A stretch of DNA of 64,000 nt from Nakaseomyces glabratus (Eukaryota; Ascomycota; Saccharomycetes; Saccharomycetales; Saccharomycetaceae): NCBI RefSeq assembly GCF_010111755.1, contig NC_088952.1:124001-188000 (forward strand). The letters are read 5' to 3'. Shown piece by piece: positions 20,801 to 27,817 of this stretch (positions are counted from its first letter, which is position 1; each line of letters opens with the position of its first letter). Below the pieces are notes generated by a model. The model was not told the DNA's origin. It ran no database searches and saw nothing but the letters and a program-made list of their open reading frames with translations. The translations under genes and the position numbers were made by a program.

Positions 20801-22926
20801 TTACAGCTTATGTTAAGTTACTATCCGAGAGTATCGCATACTTTGAGAACTCAATTTTTAGAACGATCCTTCCACTTACTGCTTCAATGGTCCAATGTAT
20901 AGGAAGATTATTTGAAAAGGAGAAGGAGTCAGGGGGTTACCTTGAACCAATATTGCTTTTGCTAGGAGGATTAGAGGAGTTATTAGAGGTATCTCACGGT
21001 TTTTTAACAGCAGGTGAAAAAGACAATTACTTTGGTAATACTGCAAAATCGGATTTTTTACAGTCAGTTGTATCAAACGTTTTCTCTTCCGAAAACACCG
21101 CCGTAGATATAAAGATTCAAGGTGAGAGAGATGTGATCATCCAGTCTTTCAAACAAGTTACTAATAGTGCCTACAGAATTTGGTCTTGGGCTCACATCCA
21201 ATCTAGAATATCATTAAAATCAAATCCATCGAATTCGGGAACACACGCAAACTATAAATTGAAATTTGGTGCCAAAAAATTATTGGAGAAATTGTACATT
21301 TTGGAACCACTTGAAACACTAGAAACTTTAATAAGCACCAATAAAAATGAAACAACAGTTCCTCTAATCCAAGCCTTGGATGGTAATCGTCCTGCCTTAA
21401 CTATTCCTTCTTACTTTTCAAGTATAGTCCTACGTTGCAACAAAAATTCCACGGTAAGGTTTTCCTCCAATACTTCTTCCAAAACAACAACATTTAAAGG
21501 AATGAAATCTGATCCATCCCTTCTAAATAAATTACATGCAGATGCCATTATGCAAAACCTACTAGACTATGTCAAGACATTGGAGAATACGGCAATGGAG
21601 GATTTTTATGGTGACTATATTTTATTTTTAAAAGAGGTTTCTAACAATCAATATCTATACAAAAATGTTTGCTTACAGGTGATGGATTTATGCGTTGTTA
21701 TTGCGGATAAACTTTCAAGGTCCAAGTTTGGTGAACAAAAAAGACCAAGAAAAGATCTTTCTGATTTGTGCTTCAAGTATATCCCTGCTGCAGTAGAAGG
21801 GCTGGCAAAGAGTAAAGAAAACTACAACCATATTTTGGAAACTCTAACAAAGGTTACTAGAAATATAACCTTACTTCTCAATGAAAATGAATCTGGTGAT
21901 AAGGTTCATGCTGTTATTACGTCTATTATATCAAACATTGTTGTACCACATTTGAAAACGGAGGATGCTGTTTTTAGCATGCCAGAATTTATGTCTCTTC
22001 TTACTGAATTGGTAAAAGTTAGTGGTCGAGTAAAGCTATGGAGACAAGTTATCGGAGATGCATTCAATGATGACACAGTACTTATTGAAATACTTCAAAA
22101 CATAAAATGGCAAGATATCATATTTAAATGGTCAGATTATGAGGAACATAAGTACAAACTTCTTTCTGATTTGACAATGTTAGTAACTACAAAAAAATCT
22201 GCCTTGGCTCCAACCGCAATTTCTTTTAACTCTTGGGGTGATTCAGAAGACAATACAAAAAAGAAAAATGTTTTAAGAATAGCTTATCTTCTCATGATTA
22301 GTCCAAAAGACTACTACTTGATGCATTTTGAACCGCTTATTTCATATGCACTATCTACTCTTTCGTCACAGGAACATACTTTCAAGTCCGAATTCTGGGC
22401 ATTGTTGAGAGTAATTTTTATGAAGTTTTCCTTATCCCATTTTACCTCAACTTGGCCTCTGATCAGCTATGCCTTACAAACAAATCTTCAAGAGTTTTAT
22501 GAAAATATCCAAATCCAAAATTTCACTAACCCAGAGGCCACATTTCAGTTATGTAAAACGCTTGATCAACTATTAGCAATGAATATAGAGGGTTTCTGTG
22601 CTACAAATGAATGGATTTTTATTATTGATACCATAAACTGTATTTACAAGACGAACTCATATGTCGCCTTGGCTGATTCAATTGCATCTTGCAAAGAATT
22701 TGAGATAACTACTATGGATGATCTAAATTTATCGAAGAACATATCTTCGTTCAAACCATTATTATTGGGAGTTCACAAAATTGACAGACATAACCAGTTA
22801 CGCAGTTTTTTCCAAAACCTGAGCTACGTCCATTATGAAAGCACTTATATGATGGTCAAGTTTGATACAAACGAATTCTTGAATGATACTAATAGTGACC
22901 TATTATATCTGATAAAAAAATCATGA
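17836..22926 (+). CDS. DOP1: Dopey-family protein Dop1
   Basis: Dop1 is a large conserved protein that works with Mon2 and Neo1 at Golgi and endosomal membranes and is essential in S. cerevisiae. The 1696-residue frame is nearly the same length as there (1698). The N-terminal Dopey domain is very well conserved (MSLPLKPLTLDSNSKQLDSRQKKF, then WADYIASLGTLLKALQSWSPKFQNV and PALPAGVHLKTLEVYTYIFE-like LPAGVHLKTLEVYTYIFENIG). The body is helical, HEAT-like and without enzymatic motifs. The C-terminus carries the conserved QLRSFFQNLSYVHYE. The ATG at 17836 gives the expected start, and there is no frame break over 5 kb. It is convergent with MTQ2 across 183 bases. Confidence 0.97.
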   Translation: MSLPLKPLTLDSNSKQLDSRQKKFCSNVEKAIKKFDLVNEWADYIASLGTLLKALQSWSPKFQNVKYFVPYPYDVSRRLSSSLSPSLPAGVHLKTLEVYTYIFENIGIEALAHECNIWIPGILPLMTYASMSVRSRVIELYDNYILTLPSEILKVIIRPLLSSLFPGLEDESSEYLDQTIKLIETLQENLGDDSLFWQTCFLVISTYSDRRAGGLVWLTRKFPSLNAIPHKIAERNKIKVNSTGGSTNSMQDRKKVKEDALATLLPSAKNLVTPEPGLLIRCLVSCLEPENDILIKRGILDLLLQRVRIDSPVIQVLISPEDKKLLIMSCCKTTLNKDMSLNRRVWNWCLGFSSSTTRSSNGSTTSVNSGASDKGDNSQDKSNEYFRTNGLLCLKQGIEDLLYNETDVVTAFKLCISIMDRWEIGSMIIPTIFTNLLLASYKMKENELVMKAAGVFFDAVETNIIWGNVINHFFITNDIFLIQFVINNFNISTDEEIIVNHLPLVLLSLLTEYEIFAELDGAKQTQYYNLCYNILTVIPERAFTTISNSTVMDISHISDGSVIEAIKCYYGKVSDPSSFMISDANSIERPYSMEVMTALILNKTTNIVLSQLHNQLHLNDATKLFIYTYEKIPESNQQAKKIDTIDDELSNTVFGSLKKITETDMEYISGLVDLFGNYLCKRMDFIESIKLLNLLVQSLWPFLKVPKSQDPAIRCLESIERSIPTDYVESAVANAFAKEESLNVRIDVLNLLWISLPQTSTLYIRPLEIIFDELNNSQNPYYLSVSKWIYSLNTAGTINNLFRIIMNQLSEFEFFKRDTIKETDDLDMFTYRIQIIKNVLSTNNHSILKTFASEINTTVMIKTLGNEDVSTYKSCCVAIIINFLKKQNNTHPRSIRSSLVLLDLLLDGSEANFKEIVIFLLEKSSFYISQGEIESELIAVALIDIVSKVLMISHQNGIKLDIFDDNSTHLKYIDYLVTSVSTMEGPFIVTAYVKLLSESIAYFENSIFRTILPLTASMVQCIGRLFEKEKESGGYLEPILLLLGGLEELLEVSHGFLTAGEKDNYFGNTAKSDFLQSVVSNVFSSENTAVDIKIQGERDVIIQSFKQVTNSAYRIWSWAHIQSRISLKSNPSNSGTHANYKLKFGAKKLLEKLYILEPLETLETLISTNKNETTVPLIQALDGNRPALTIPSYFSSIVLRCNKNSTVRFSSNTSSKTTTFKGMKSDPSLLNKLHADAIMQNLLDYVKTLENTAMEDFYGDYILFLKEVSNNQYLYKNVCLQVMDLCVVIADKLSRSKFGEQKRPRKDLSDLCFKYIPAAVEGLAKSKENYNHILETLTKVTRNITLLLNENESGDKVHAVITSIISNIVVPHLKTEDAVFSMPEFMSLLTELVKVSGRVKLWRQVIGDAFNDDTVLIEILQNIKWQDIIFKWSDYEEHKYKLLSDLTMLVTTKKSALAPTAISFNSWGDSEDNTKKKNVLRIAYLLMISPKDYYLMHFEPLISYALSTLSSQEHTFKSEFWALLRVIFMKFSLSHFTSTWPLISYALQTNLQEFYENIQIQNFTNPEATFQLCKTLDQLLAMNIEGFCATNEWIFIIDTINCIYKTNSYVALADSIASCKEFEITTMDDLNLSKNISSFKPLLLGVHKIDRHNQLRSFFQNLSYVHYESTYMMVKFDTNEFLNDTNSDLLYLIKKS

Positions 22927-23109
22927 TAACTTAGCATTTTAGAAACGCAACCTCTATTTTTTAAAATATAATACAGATATATATTTTTGCTCTAATATAG
23001 ACCCGACTTGTTTAGTGATTTCAGTCACTCGATTACATGCAAAGCGTTCTAAATGTAATTTGTATTTCATTTAAAACATTTTTGGAGCCGTATTACTAGA
23101 AATTTGATA

Positions 23110-23781
23110 TCATAGATTCTTCTTCTGGAAGCGATAAACACTTAATATTTCCCAGCCCGCCTTCCTTTGTTCTATCAATTTGATATCCCAAATTTGTTCC
23201 ATCCTTTTAGCTATCTCTTCCGGCTTATTTCTGGCACAAAATAAAATATATGCTACCCCCCTCAAAGACAATATTGCTTCTAGGTTGTCGAGCACTTTAT
23301 TAGTCACGTCCATTCCATCTTCACCCCCCAACAACGCCAAGTCCAACCATTTATCTTGATCATCGGTTTCTTCTGGAATAGTAGGTACATCCTCAGCAGG
23401 TACATATGGTGGATTGAATATAAGAAGGTCGATTTCTCTAGTTCTAAAGCTGCTCGTGAGATCTGCCTGTACAGGCTCCAGATATGATTTCTTACAGTTA
23501 TTGATATCTGCCGTGGTTAGAGTAGATTCTAAAGCCCATGGATTTACATCAATAGCATAGTACAAATTCAAGTGACCAGCGCTCGGAATTGTATTTTGCA
23601 TCATAAATGTAGTTACAATACCTGAGCCCACACCAATTTCACATACAACATTCAGGGACTTACTGAATCTGTCAGCAAGGTATTGTCTTTCCTTTTCCAG
23701 AATATCCAGAAGTAAGAAAGAATCTTCTGATGGTTCGTAAACCTTTTCATAATCGCATTTCACATAGGGTGTCGGAAGCAT
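23110..23781 (-). CDS. MTQ2: eRF1 glutamine methyltransferase Mtq2
   Basis: Mtq2, with the zinc-finger partner Trm112, methylates the glutamine of the GGQ motif in release factor eRF1 (Sup45) using AdoMet. The protein is 223 residues (221 in S. cerevisiae). AdoMet motif I is [15 protein letters not shown] (about 48-62). The catalytic NPPY tetrapeptide of HemK-type N-methyltransferases is at 123-126 ([15 protein letters not shown]). [16 protein letters not shown] and the terminal [12 protein letters not shown] are also family-typical. It is divergent from RUB1, with a PAC site GCGATGAG at 23882-23889 about 100 bases upstream of its ATG, fitting a translation-related regulon. Confidence 0.96.
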   Translation of the reverse strand: MLPTPYVKCDYEKVYEPSEDSFLLLDILEKERQYLADRFSKSLNVVCEIGVGSGIVTTFMMQNTIPSAGHLNLYYAIDVNPWALESTLTTADINNCKKSYLEPVQADLTSSFRTREIDLLIFNPPYVPAEDVPTIPEETDDQDKWLDLALLGGEDGMDVTNKVLDNLEAILSLRGVAYILFCARNKPEEIAKRMEQIWDIKLIEQRKAGWEILSVYRFQKKNL

Positions 23782-23881
23782 ATTCGGCCTTGAGTATATT
23801 ATCTTAGCCGAGGACTCAGTAAGCTCTAAGCTGGTCCTAAACTATAGCTTGATCTATGTAGTTTAAATCTTAACTTTTTTT

Positions 23882-23889
23882 GCGATGAG
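23882..23889. promoter_or_regulatory. PAC motif in the MTQ2/RUB1 divergent promoter
   Basis: GCGATGAG follows a T run and lies 100 bases upstream of the MTQ2 start and 252 bases upstream of RUB1. The 360-base spacer (23782-24141) also has a 9-base A run at 23931-23939. PAC is the Dot6/Tod6 site in S. cerevisiae, so MTQ2 is its more likely target. Confidence 0.55.
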
Positions 23890-24141
23890 CTTGAATTTTG
23901 TCATTTTATCCATTTCTCTTCCTTTGACCAAAAAAAAAAGGAAAACAATCCTTACTTCGAACAATAAAGTCAATAATAAAAGTAGCACACCAGTATGTGC
24001 TAGAATCTAGGTGCATTGCATTTTTGATATACGGTGGATTTTATTGAAAGCCTGTTGTGGTACTTTAAAGTGTGTCTTATTTTTTATAGGAATTGCATTA
24101 CCGAAACAAAACAACTCCAAAAATACTAGTTTTAGAAAGCC

Positions 24142-24498
24142 ATGATTATTAAGGTGAAAACATTGACAGGGAAGGAGATTCCAGTGGAAGTGAGTGGAGA
24201 GGACAAAGTGTACCACATAAAAGAGCTATTGGAAGAGAAAGAAGGTATTCCGGCATCCCAGCAGAGACTGATATTCCACGGGAAACAAATGTATGTATAT
24301 CTAGCAACAGTAAAGGAACTCGGTTCATGCATCTTTTGTTCTGTCTTACTAACGAGAAAAAACGACAAATATCTAGAGCCCATCGTGTGCTAGGTATGAG
24401 CCCAAATTAACAGAAATAATGACGATACGATATCCACCGCTAAGTTATCAGATGGCATGCAACTGCATCTGGTGTTGACACTGAGAGGCGGAAACTGA
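24142..24498 (+). CDS. RUB1: Ubiquitin-like modifier Rub1 (NEDD8), spliced
   Basis: Rub1 is the NEDD8-type ubiquitin-like protein conjugated to cullins such as Cdc53. Exon 1 is 24142-24290 and exon 2 is 24414-24498, together 77 codons plus stop, the same length as S. cerevisiae Rub1, which also has an intron. Exon 1 encodes MIIKVKTLTGKEIPVE through LIFHGKQ. Exon 2 completes an Ile codon, then reads NNDDTISTAKLSDGMQLHLVLTLRGGN, ending in the LRGG conjugation tail plus one residue to be trimmed by processing protease Yuh1. The intron has GTATGT and a perfect TACTAAC. Without splicing the frame runs into the intron and stops at 24393. Confidence 0.96.
24291..24413 (+). other. RUB1 spliceosomal intron (123 nt)
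   Basis: The 5' splice site is GTATGT at 24291-24296, the branch site is TACTAAC at 24347-24353, and the 3' splice site is AACAG ending at 24413. The 3' site was chosen because only it restores the Rub1 frame to LRGG. The branch A lies about 61 bases from the 3' site. Two UAG trinucleotides (24374-24376 and 24391-24393) come earlier and must be bypassed; using either gives a truncated product. Confidence 0.9.
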
Positions 24499-25263
24499 AG
24501 ATAGATACAACCTGTATTTCTAAAGTATATAGTAAATAAAGTCGAAAGATTCTGGTATTTTTTTTTTTTTAGAATAGATCTCTTCGAAGCAATTTTTTCT
24601 TAATTTATTTGCCTGTGCCTGCATGGCATGTATGGAACGTCTTGTGTAATTATAATTGTTAATTAAACGCAGAGAAACTTGATAGCGTAATCGAAGGACC
24701 CTGCTTTGTATTATACTATTTTCCCTGCATGCAACTCTTGATCTGTTCGACGGTCCCACAGACATATACGTACAGGTACACACCCTTCCATTGCTAAAGA
24801 AACCGGTTAGATCTGAGAACTGAGAAATAAAGACAAAAAAACTCAAAATTTTGAGAAAATTGCTACAGGATATTCTGAGGGATCTAATATTATCCTCTGC
24901 GAGAGTTTCTGTTGATTTCGAATTTCAAAGTTGATAGTCGGGGCATATGAATATCCCGAGGCAAGTCCTGCTCCACACCCCAATCTGAACAGGGAAATTA
25001 CGGAAAAGCGAAATTGTGCTCTGCGGTACATTCTGCAGGATAAAAACACAGAGATGATCTTCTAAAGAAGAGAAAGCTTCGATTTCCTGTTAAATTAGCA
25101 CACCCCCTCCATCTAAACATCCTTGTGAGTCCTACGCAATTCTCTCTGGAGTAAGTGTGGTTTTTTTGGCATTACTCGGCAAGTGAAAATGAATTTCTAA
25201 GAATCGGCAGCAGAGATTGGGGGATACACTTCGGAGATTTCGAAGCTTCGATTCTGCTAATGT

Positions 25264-25303
25264 GCGAAGTAGCGAAGTAGCGAAGCAGCGAAGTAGCGAA
25301 GTT
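25264..25303. repeat. 8-bp tandem repeat, five units
   Basis: Five head-to-tail units read GCGAAGTA, GCGAAGTA, GCGAAGCA, GCGAAGTA and GCGAAGTT. The core CGAAG also appears in the palindrome a few bases upstream. The array is 249 bases before the ATG of the F-box-like gene. GAA recurs every 8 bases, not the 5 or 10 of heat shock elements. Confidence 0.9.
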
Positions 25304-25413
25304 CATCTTGATTGCATATTTCAAGGGTTCCCTTAGATGATTCGGCAGCAATGGCTAGTTAAGGACATTTAAATATGGTAAGAATGACTAAACCTAATGA
25401 TGAGTCTTCGATG

Positions 25414-25443
25414 AGGGAGGGGTGGGGGGAGGTGAAGATGGGG
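25414..25443. repeat. G-rich tract with four G runs
   Basis: Runs of 3, 4, 6 and 4 G with spacers of 1, 1 and 10 bases lie on the plus strand. They could form a quadruplex with one long loop, or supply AGGGG stress-response elements for the gene that starts at 25552. Confidence 0.6.
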
Positions 25444-25551
25444 CTGTTGTAGTAACCACTCAGTAGATATATAAAGTATAAGGTTGAATATTATCTTGGG
25501 TATTGGTTCCAAGAACAATACCACCGTAAGTGAGATAAAATAAACAACACT

Positions 25552-27750
25552 ATGAAATTACCGTCAGAAATACTTGATATTATAGCAAGCCATGGGCTGG
25601 ATAGTTGCAAGACCTCGATAGCTTGGTCGTATGTTTCCTCATACTTCAGAGATTTGGTGAAGAAGACCGTGGGAGTTATGCTTGTGCAGGATGGTGGACA
25701 CTCGCCTTTGGAGGATGAGTGTGTGCGACCCGATATTCTGGATTTCAGGGTGTTGCTGCACAAGAATCGCAACATGCTTTATTTGAACTCAGACGAAAAT
25801 GCTACCATTAGGTCGATTGAATGCTTCCTACAGAATTTTAAAAATATTGTTATTGTAATACAATCAGATAGGAGCTTTAGTGACCCTCTGGCCTCAACGC
25901 TAAATGAAATAGCCAGACACTGTACAAGTGGTACAAATGTATGTATAATTTACTCTACAACCACAAATTTCCTGAGTAAACTATATTTCAGGGAGTTTGG
26001 CATACGAGAAGATAAACTGGTACTGTCAGAACTACACATTATTGGTTCAAGTGCCCTTTCAAACAATGCAGATCTATGCGATGTGGACACCCTTTTTGAA
26101 ACCACGTACATTTATGAGATTGATAATCTGTTTTCCCTAAGCGTTAAACACCAGCACCACTCTCTTATTGCTCCTCAGCTAACAACTATTAAGCAGCTTA
26201 ATTATAATGATTCAATGTTAAATATCAATGCTTTCCTTAACGATTGCACAAATCTAGAGATGATCGACTCCATGAGGTTCCCTTTGAGCCCGAATAATGA
26301 GTCTGCAGGCCAGTACATTTTACCTTCATGTAAAGTCTTGCATCTCAATAACTTTAATTCAGGGGTTAAATACCCTACTATAAATGGAAATAACGTCAGT
26401 CTCTATCTAAAAATTTCCCCAGCCATACGACTTTCAGACCCAGAATTTTCAAATCTGATTTTTGAAAACATTAAAAAGCTCGAAATTGACACCAATCCCT
26501 CCATTTGCCATCATGTTAGGTTCATGAATTGCAAGTTCCCAAAACTTAAGAAAATATCTTGTAACTCTTCCATTATATCGTGGGATGATTTAAAGCAAAG
26601 TCAAGCGCCATTGACTTCGTTGAAAATTAATTTAAACTCATTTGAACAGTTGCAATGGCTTACAAACTGCCCATATGATTTGAAAAATCTGGATATTACT
26701 ACATTGAATAAAAAAATTCTAGATTTCAATAACAATACAAACCTTTATCAAGACATGAAAATTGTGGCTAAAAATGTTAAATTTCAACTTGATAGCATAT
26801 GGAAAGCTTTCATTTTACAAAATGTTTTTCTAACAAACTACAGCTCAATAGAGCAATTAACAATATGTCTTGATGAACATGAACTTTATGAGTCTATCAA
26901 CGACTGCCCCAAGAATCTCAAAGAGCTCGGCTTCACCAATGATGGTGACTGTATTCTAATTGACATACCATATATAACACATTTAACACTCTTTGAAACT
27001 GTGGCCCAAAAAAGTTTGTCCCAAAATTACAGTACCCAAGCTGCTGCGACAAAAAGTCTTAATTCTACAAATAATAGAAAATTCTCTTATGGCTCAGATA
27101 TCAGTAACGATTATGGTTTTAGCAGTGACCTCGCACCGGTTATATCTCCATCACTATTTCGCTGGAATAACGTAATAGGTGTGAATAACGAAAGCATAAG
27201 AAAAAATAGTATAATATCTTTCGATGAGCGGTACTCTTATTCAAAACGCAGAACATCTTCAATGAGTACTACATCAATGTTCTCACGTTCTTCATTTCCA
27301 TATATAAATGATGAGGTAATACTGGATGATGCTATTGTTTTCAAATTTAATGACAAAATGCCCGATATATTTACAACAGGATTAGGGGCGCTGGAATCCG
27401 CTTTATTCAATTTTGAGGATTTGCGTGACAAACAACTAGCCAATTTACACATTATTTATCAATTCTCACAACCAGAAGGGATTTATAATGAAGGAGACGT
27501 GACTGGCATACTATTTGAATCTATATCTCGCATTATTAACTATCCCTACCATCTTAAATTACCAAGTATTTTGATATCGAATTTACATATCACCTTCAAA
27601 GTACCTACTGAATTTGAATTATTTGACAGCAAAGCTTTAGAAACAGTTCAAAGCTTACTTATCCAGTCAAAGTACAATGTCAAAGTTGTTAACGAGCTAG
27701 ATTTTCATGGTAACAAATCGCACACAGAATTATGTTTTCAAAGGCTATGA
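25552..27750 (+). CDS. F-box-like, leucine-rich protein of unknown function
   Basis: I do not recognise this 732-residue protein. It starts at ATG 25552 with KLPSEILDIIASHGLDSCKTSIAWSYVSSYFRDLV, which resembles an F-box (LPxEIL start, later hydrophobic helix), suggesting a Skp1-binding substrate adaptor. The middle has irregular leucine-rich segments (LTSLKINLNSFEQLQWL, LKNLDITTLNKKIL, LKELGFTNDGD, ITHLTLFE). A low-complexity Ser/Asn/Tyr-rich insert runs from about 485 to 585 (SYSKRRTSSMSTTSMFSRSS), a likely disordered and phosphorylated loop, before a final folded part. In S. cerevisiae RUB1 and HPR1 are direct neighbours, so this gene is extra here. Its end is only 67 bases from the convergent HPR1 stop. 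F-box assignment is moderate; the target is unknown. Confidence 0.75.
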   Translation: MKLPSEILDIIASHGLDSCKTSIAWSYVSSYFRDLVKKTVGVMLVQDGGHSPLEDECVRPDILDFRVLLHKNRNMLYLNSDENATIRSIECFLQNFKNIVIVIQSDRSFSDPLASTLNEIARHCTSGTNVCIIYSTTTNFLSKLYFREFGIREDKLVLSELHIIGSSALSNNADLCDVDTLFETTYIYEIDNLFSLSVKHQHHSLIAPQLTTIKQLNYNDSMLNINAFLNDCTNLEMIDSMRFPLSPNNESAGQYILPSCKVLHLNNFNSGVKYPTINGNNVSLYLKISPAIRLSDPEFSNLIFENIKKLEIDTNPSICHHVRFMNCKFPKLKKISCNSSIISWDDLKQSQAPLTSLKINLNSFEQLQWLTNCPYDLKNLDITTLNKKILDFNNNTNLYQDMKIVAKNVKFQLDSIWKAFILQNVFLTNYSSIEQLTICLDEHELYESINDCPKNLKELGFTNDGDCILIDIPYITHLTLFETVAQKSLSQNYSTQAAATKSLNSTNNRKFSYGSDISNDYGFSSDLAPVISPSLFRWNNVIGVNNESIRKNSIISFDERYSYSKRRTSSMSTTSMFSRSSFPYINDEVILDDAIVFKFNDKMPDIFTTGLGALESALFNFEDLRDKQLANLHIIYQFSQPEGIYNEGDVTGILFESISRIINYPYHLKLPSILISNLHITFKVPTEFELFDSKALETVQSLLIQSKYNVKVVNELDFHGNKSHTELCFQRL

Positions 27751-27817
27751 TTATTTTCTCATGTATATATCAATAAAAAAAAAACTACATATAATGCAAC
27801 AGTCAATAATATATCAT

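Larger units (their letters stand above)
24499..25551. other. Long spacer upstream of the F-box-like gene
   Basis: This 1053-base gap is unusually long for the window. It holds a T run (24559-24570), a short palindrome CGAAGCTTCG near 25240, the 8-base tandem repeat at 25264-25303, a G-rich tract at 25414-25443, and a TATA-like ATATAAAG shortly before the F-box-like gene. Minus-strand frames in the first half lack an ATG and any recognisable product. I see no RNA gene that I could name. Confidence 0.55.

Noticed and set aside
24520..25049. Minus-strand frames in the spacer after RUB1
   Set aside because: The longer one opens at TTG, not ATG, and neither shows recognisable motifs.
25238..25303. 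Heat shock elements in the GAA-containing repeat
   Set aside because: GAA recurs every 8 bases; Hsf1 sites need 5- or 10-base periodicity. Only GAAGCTTC nearby fits a two-unit half site.
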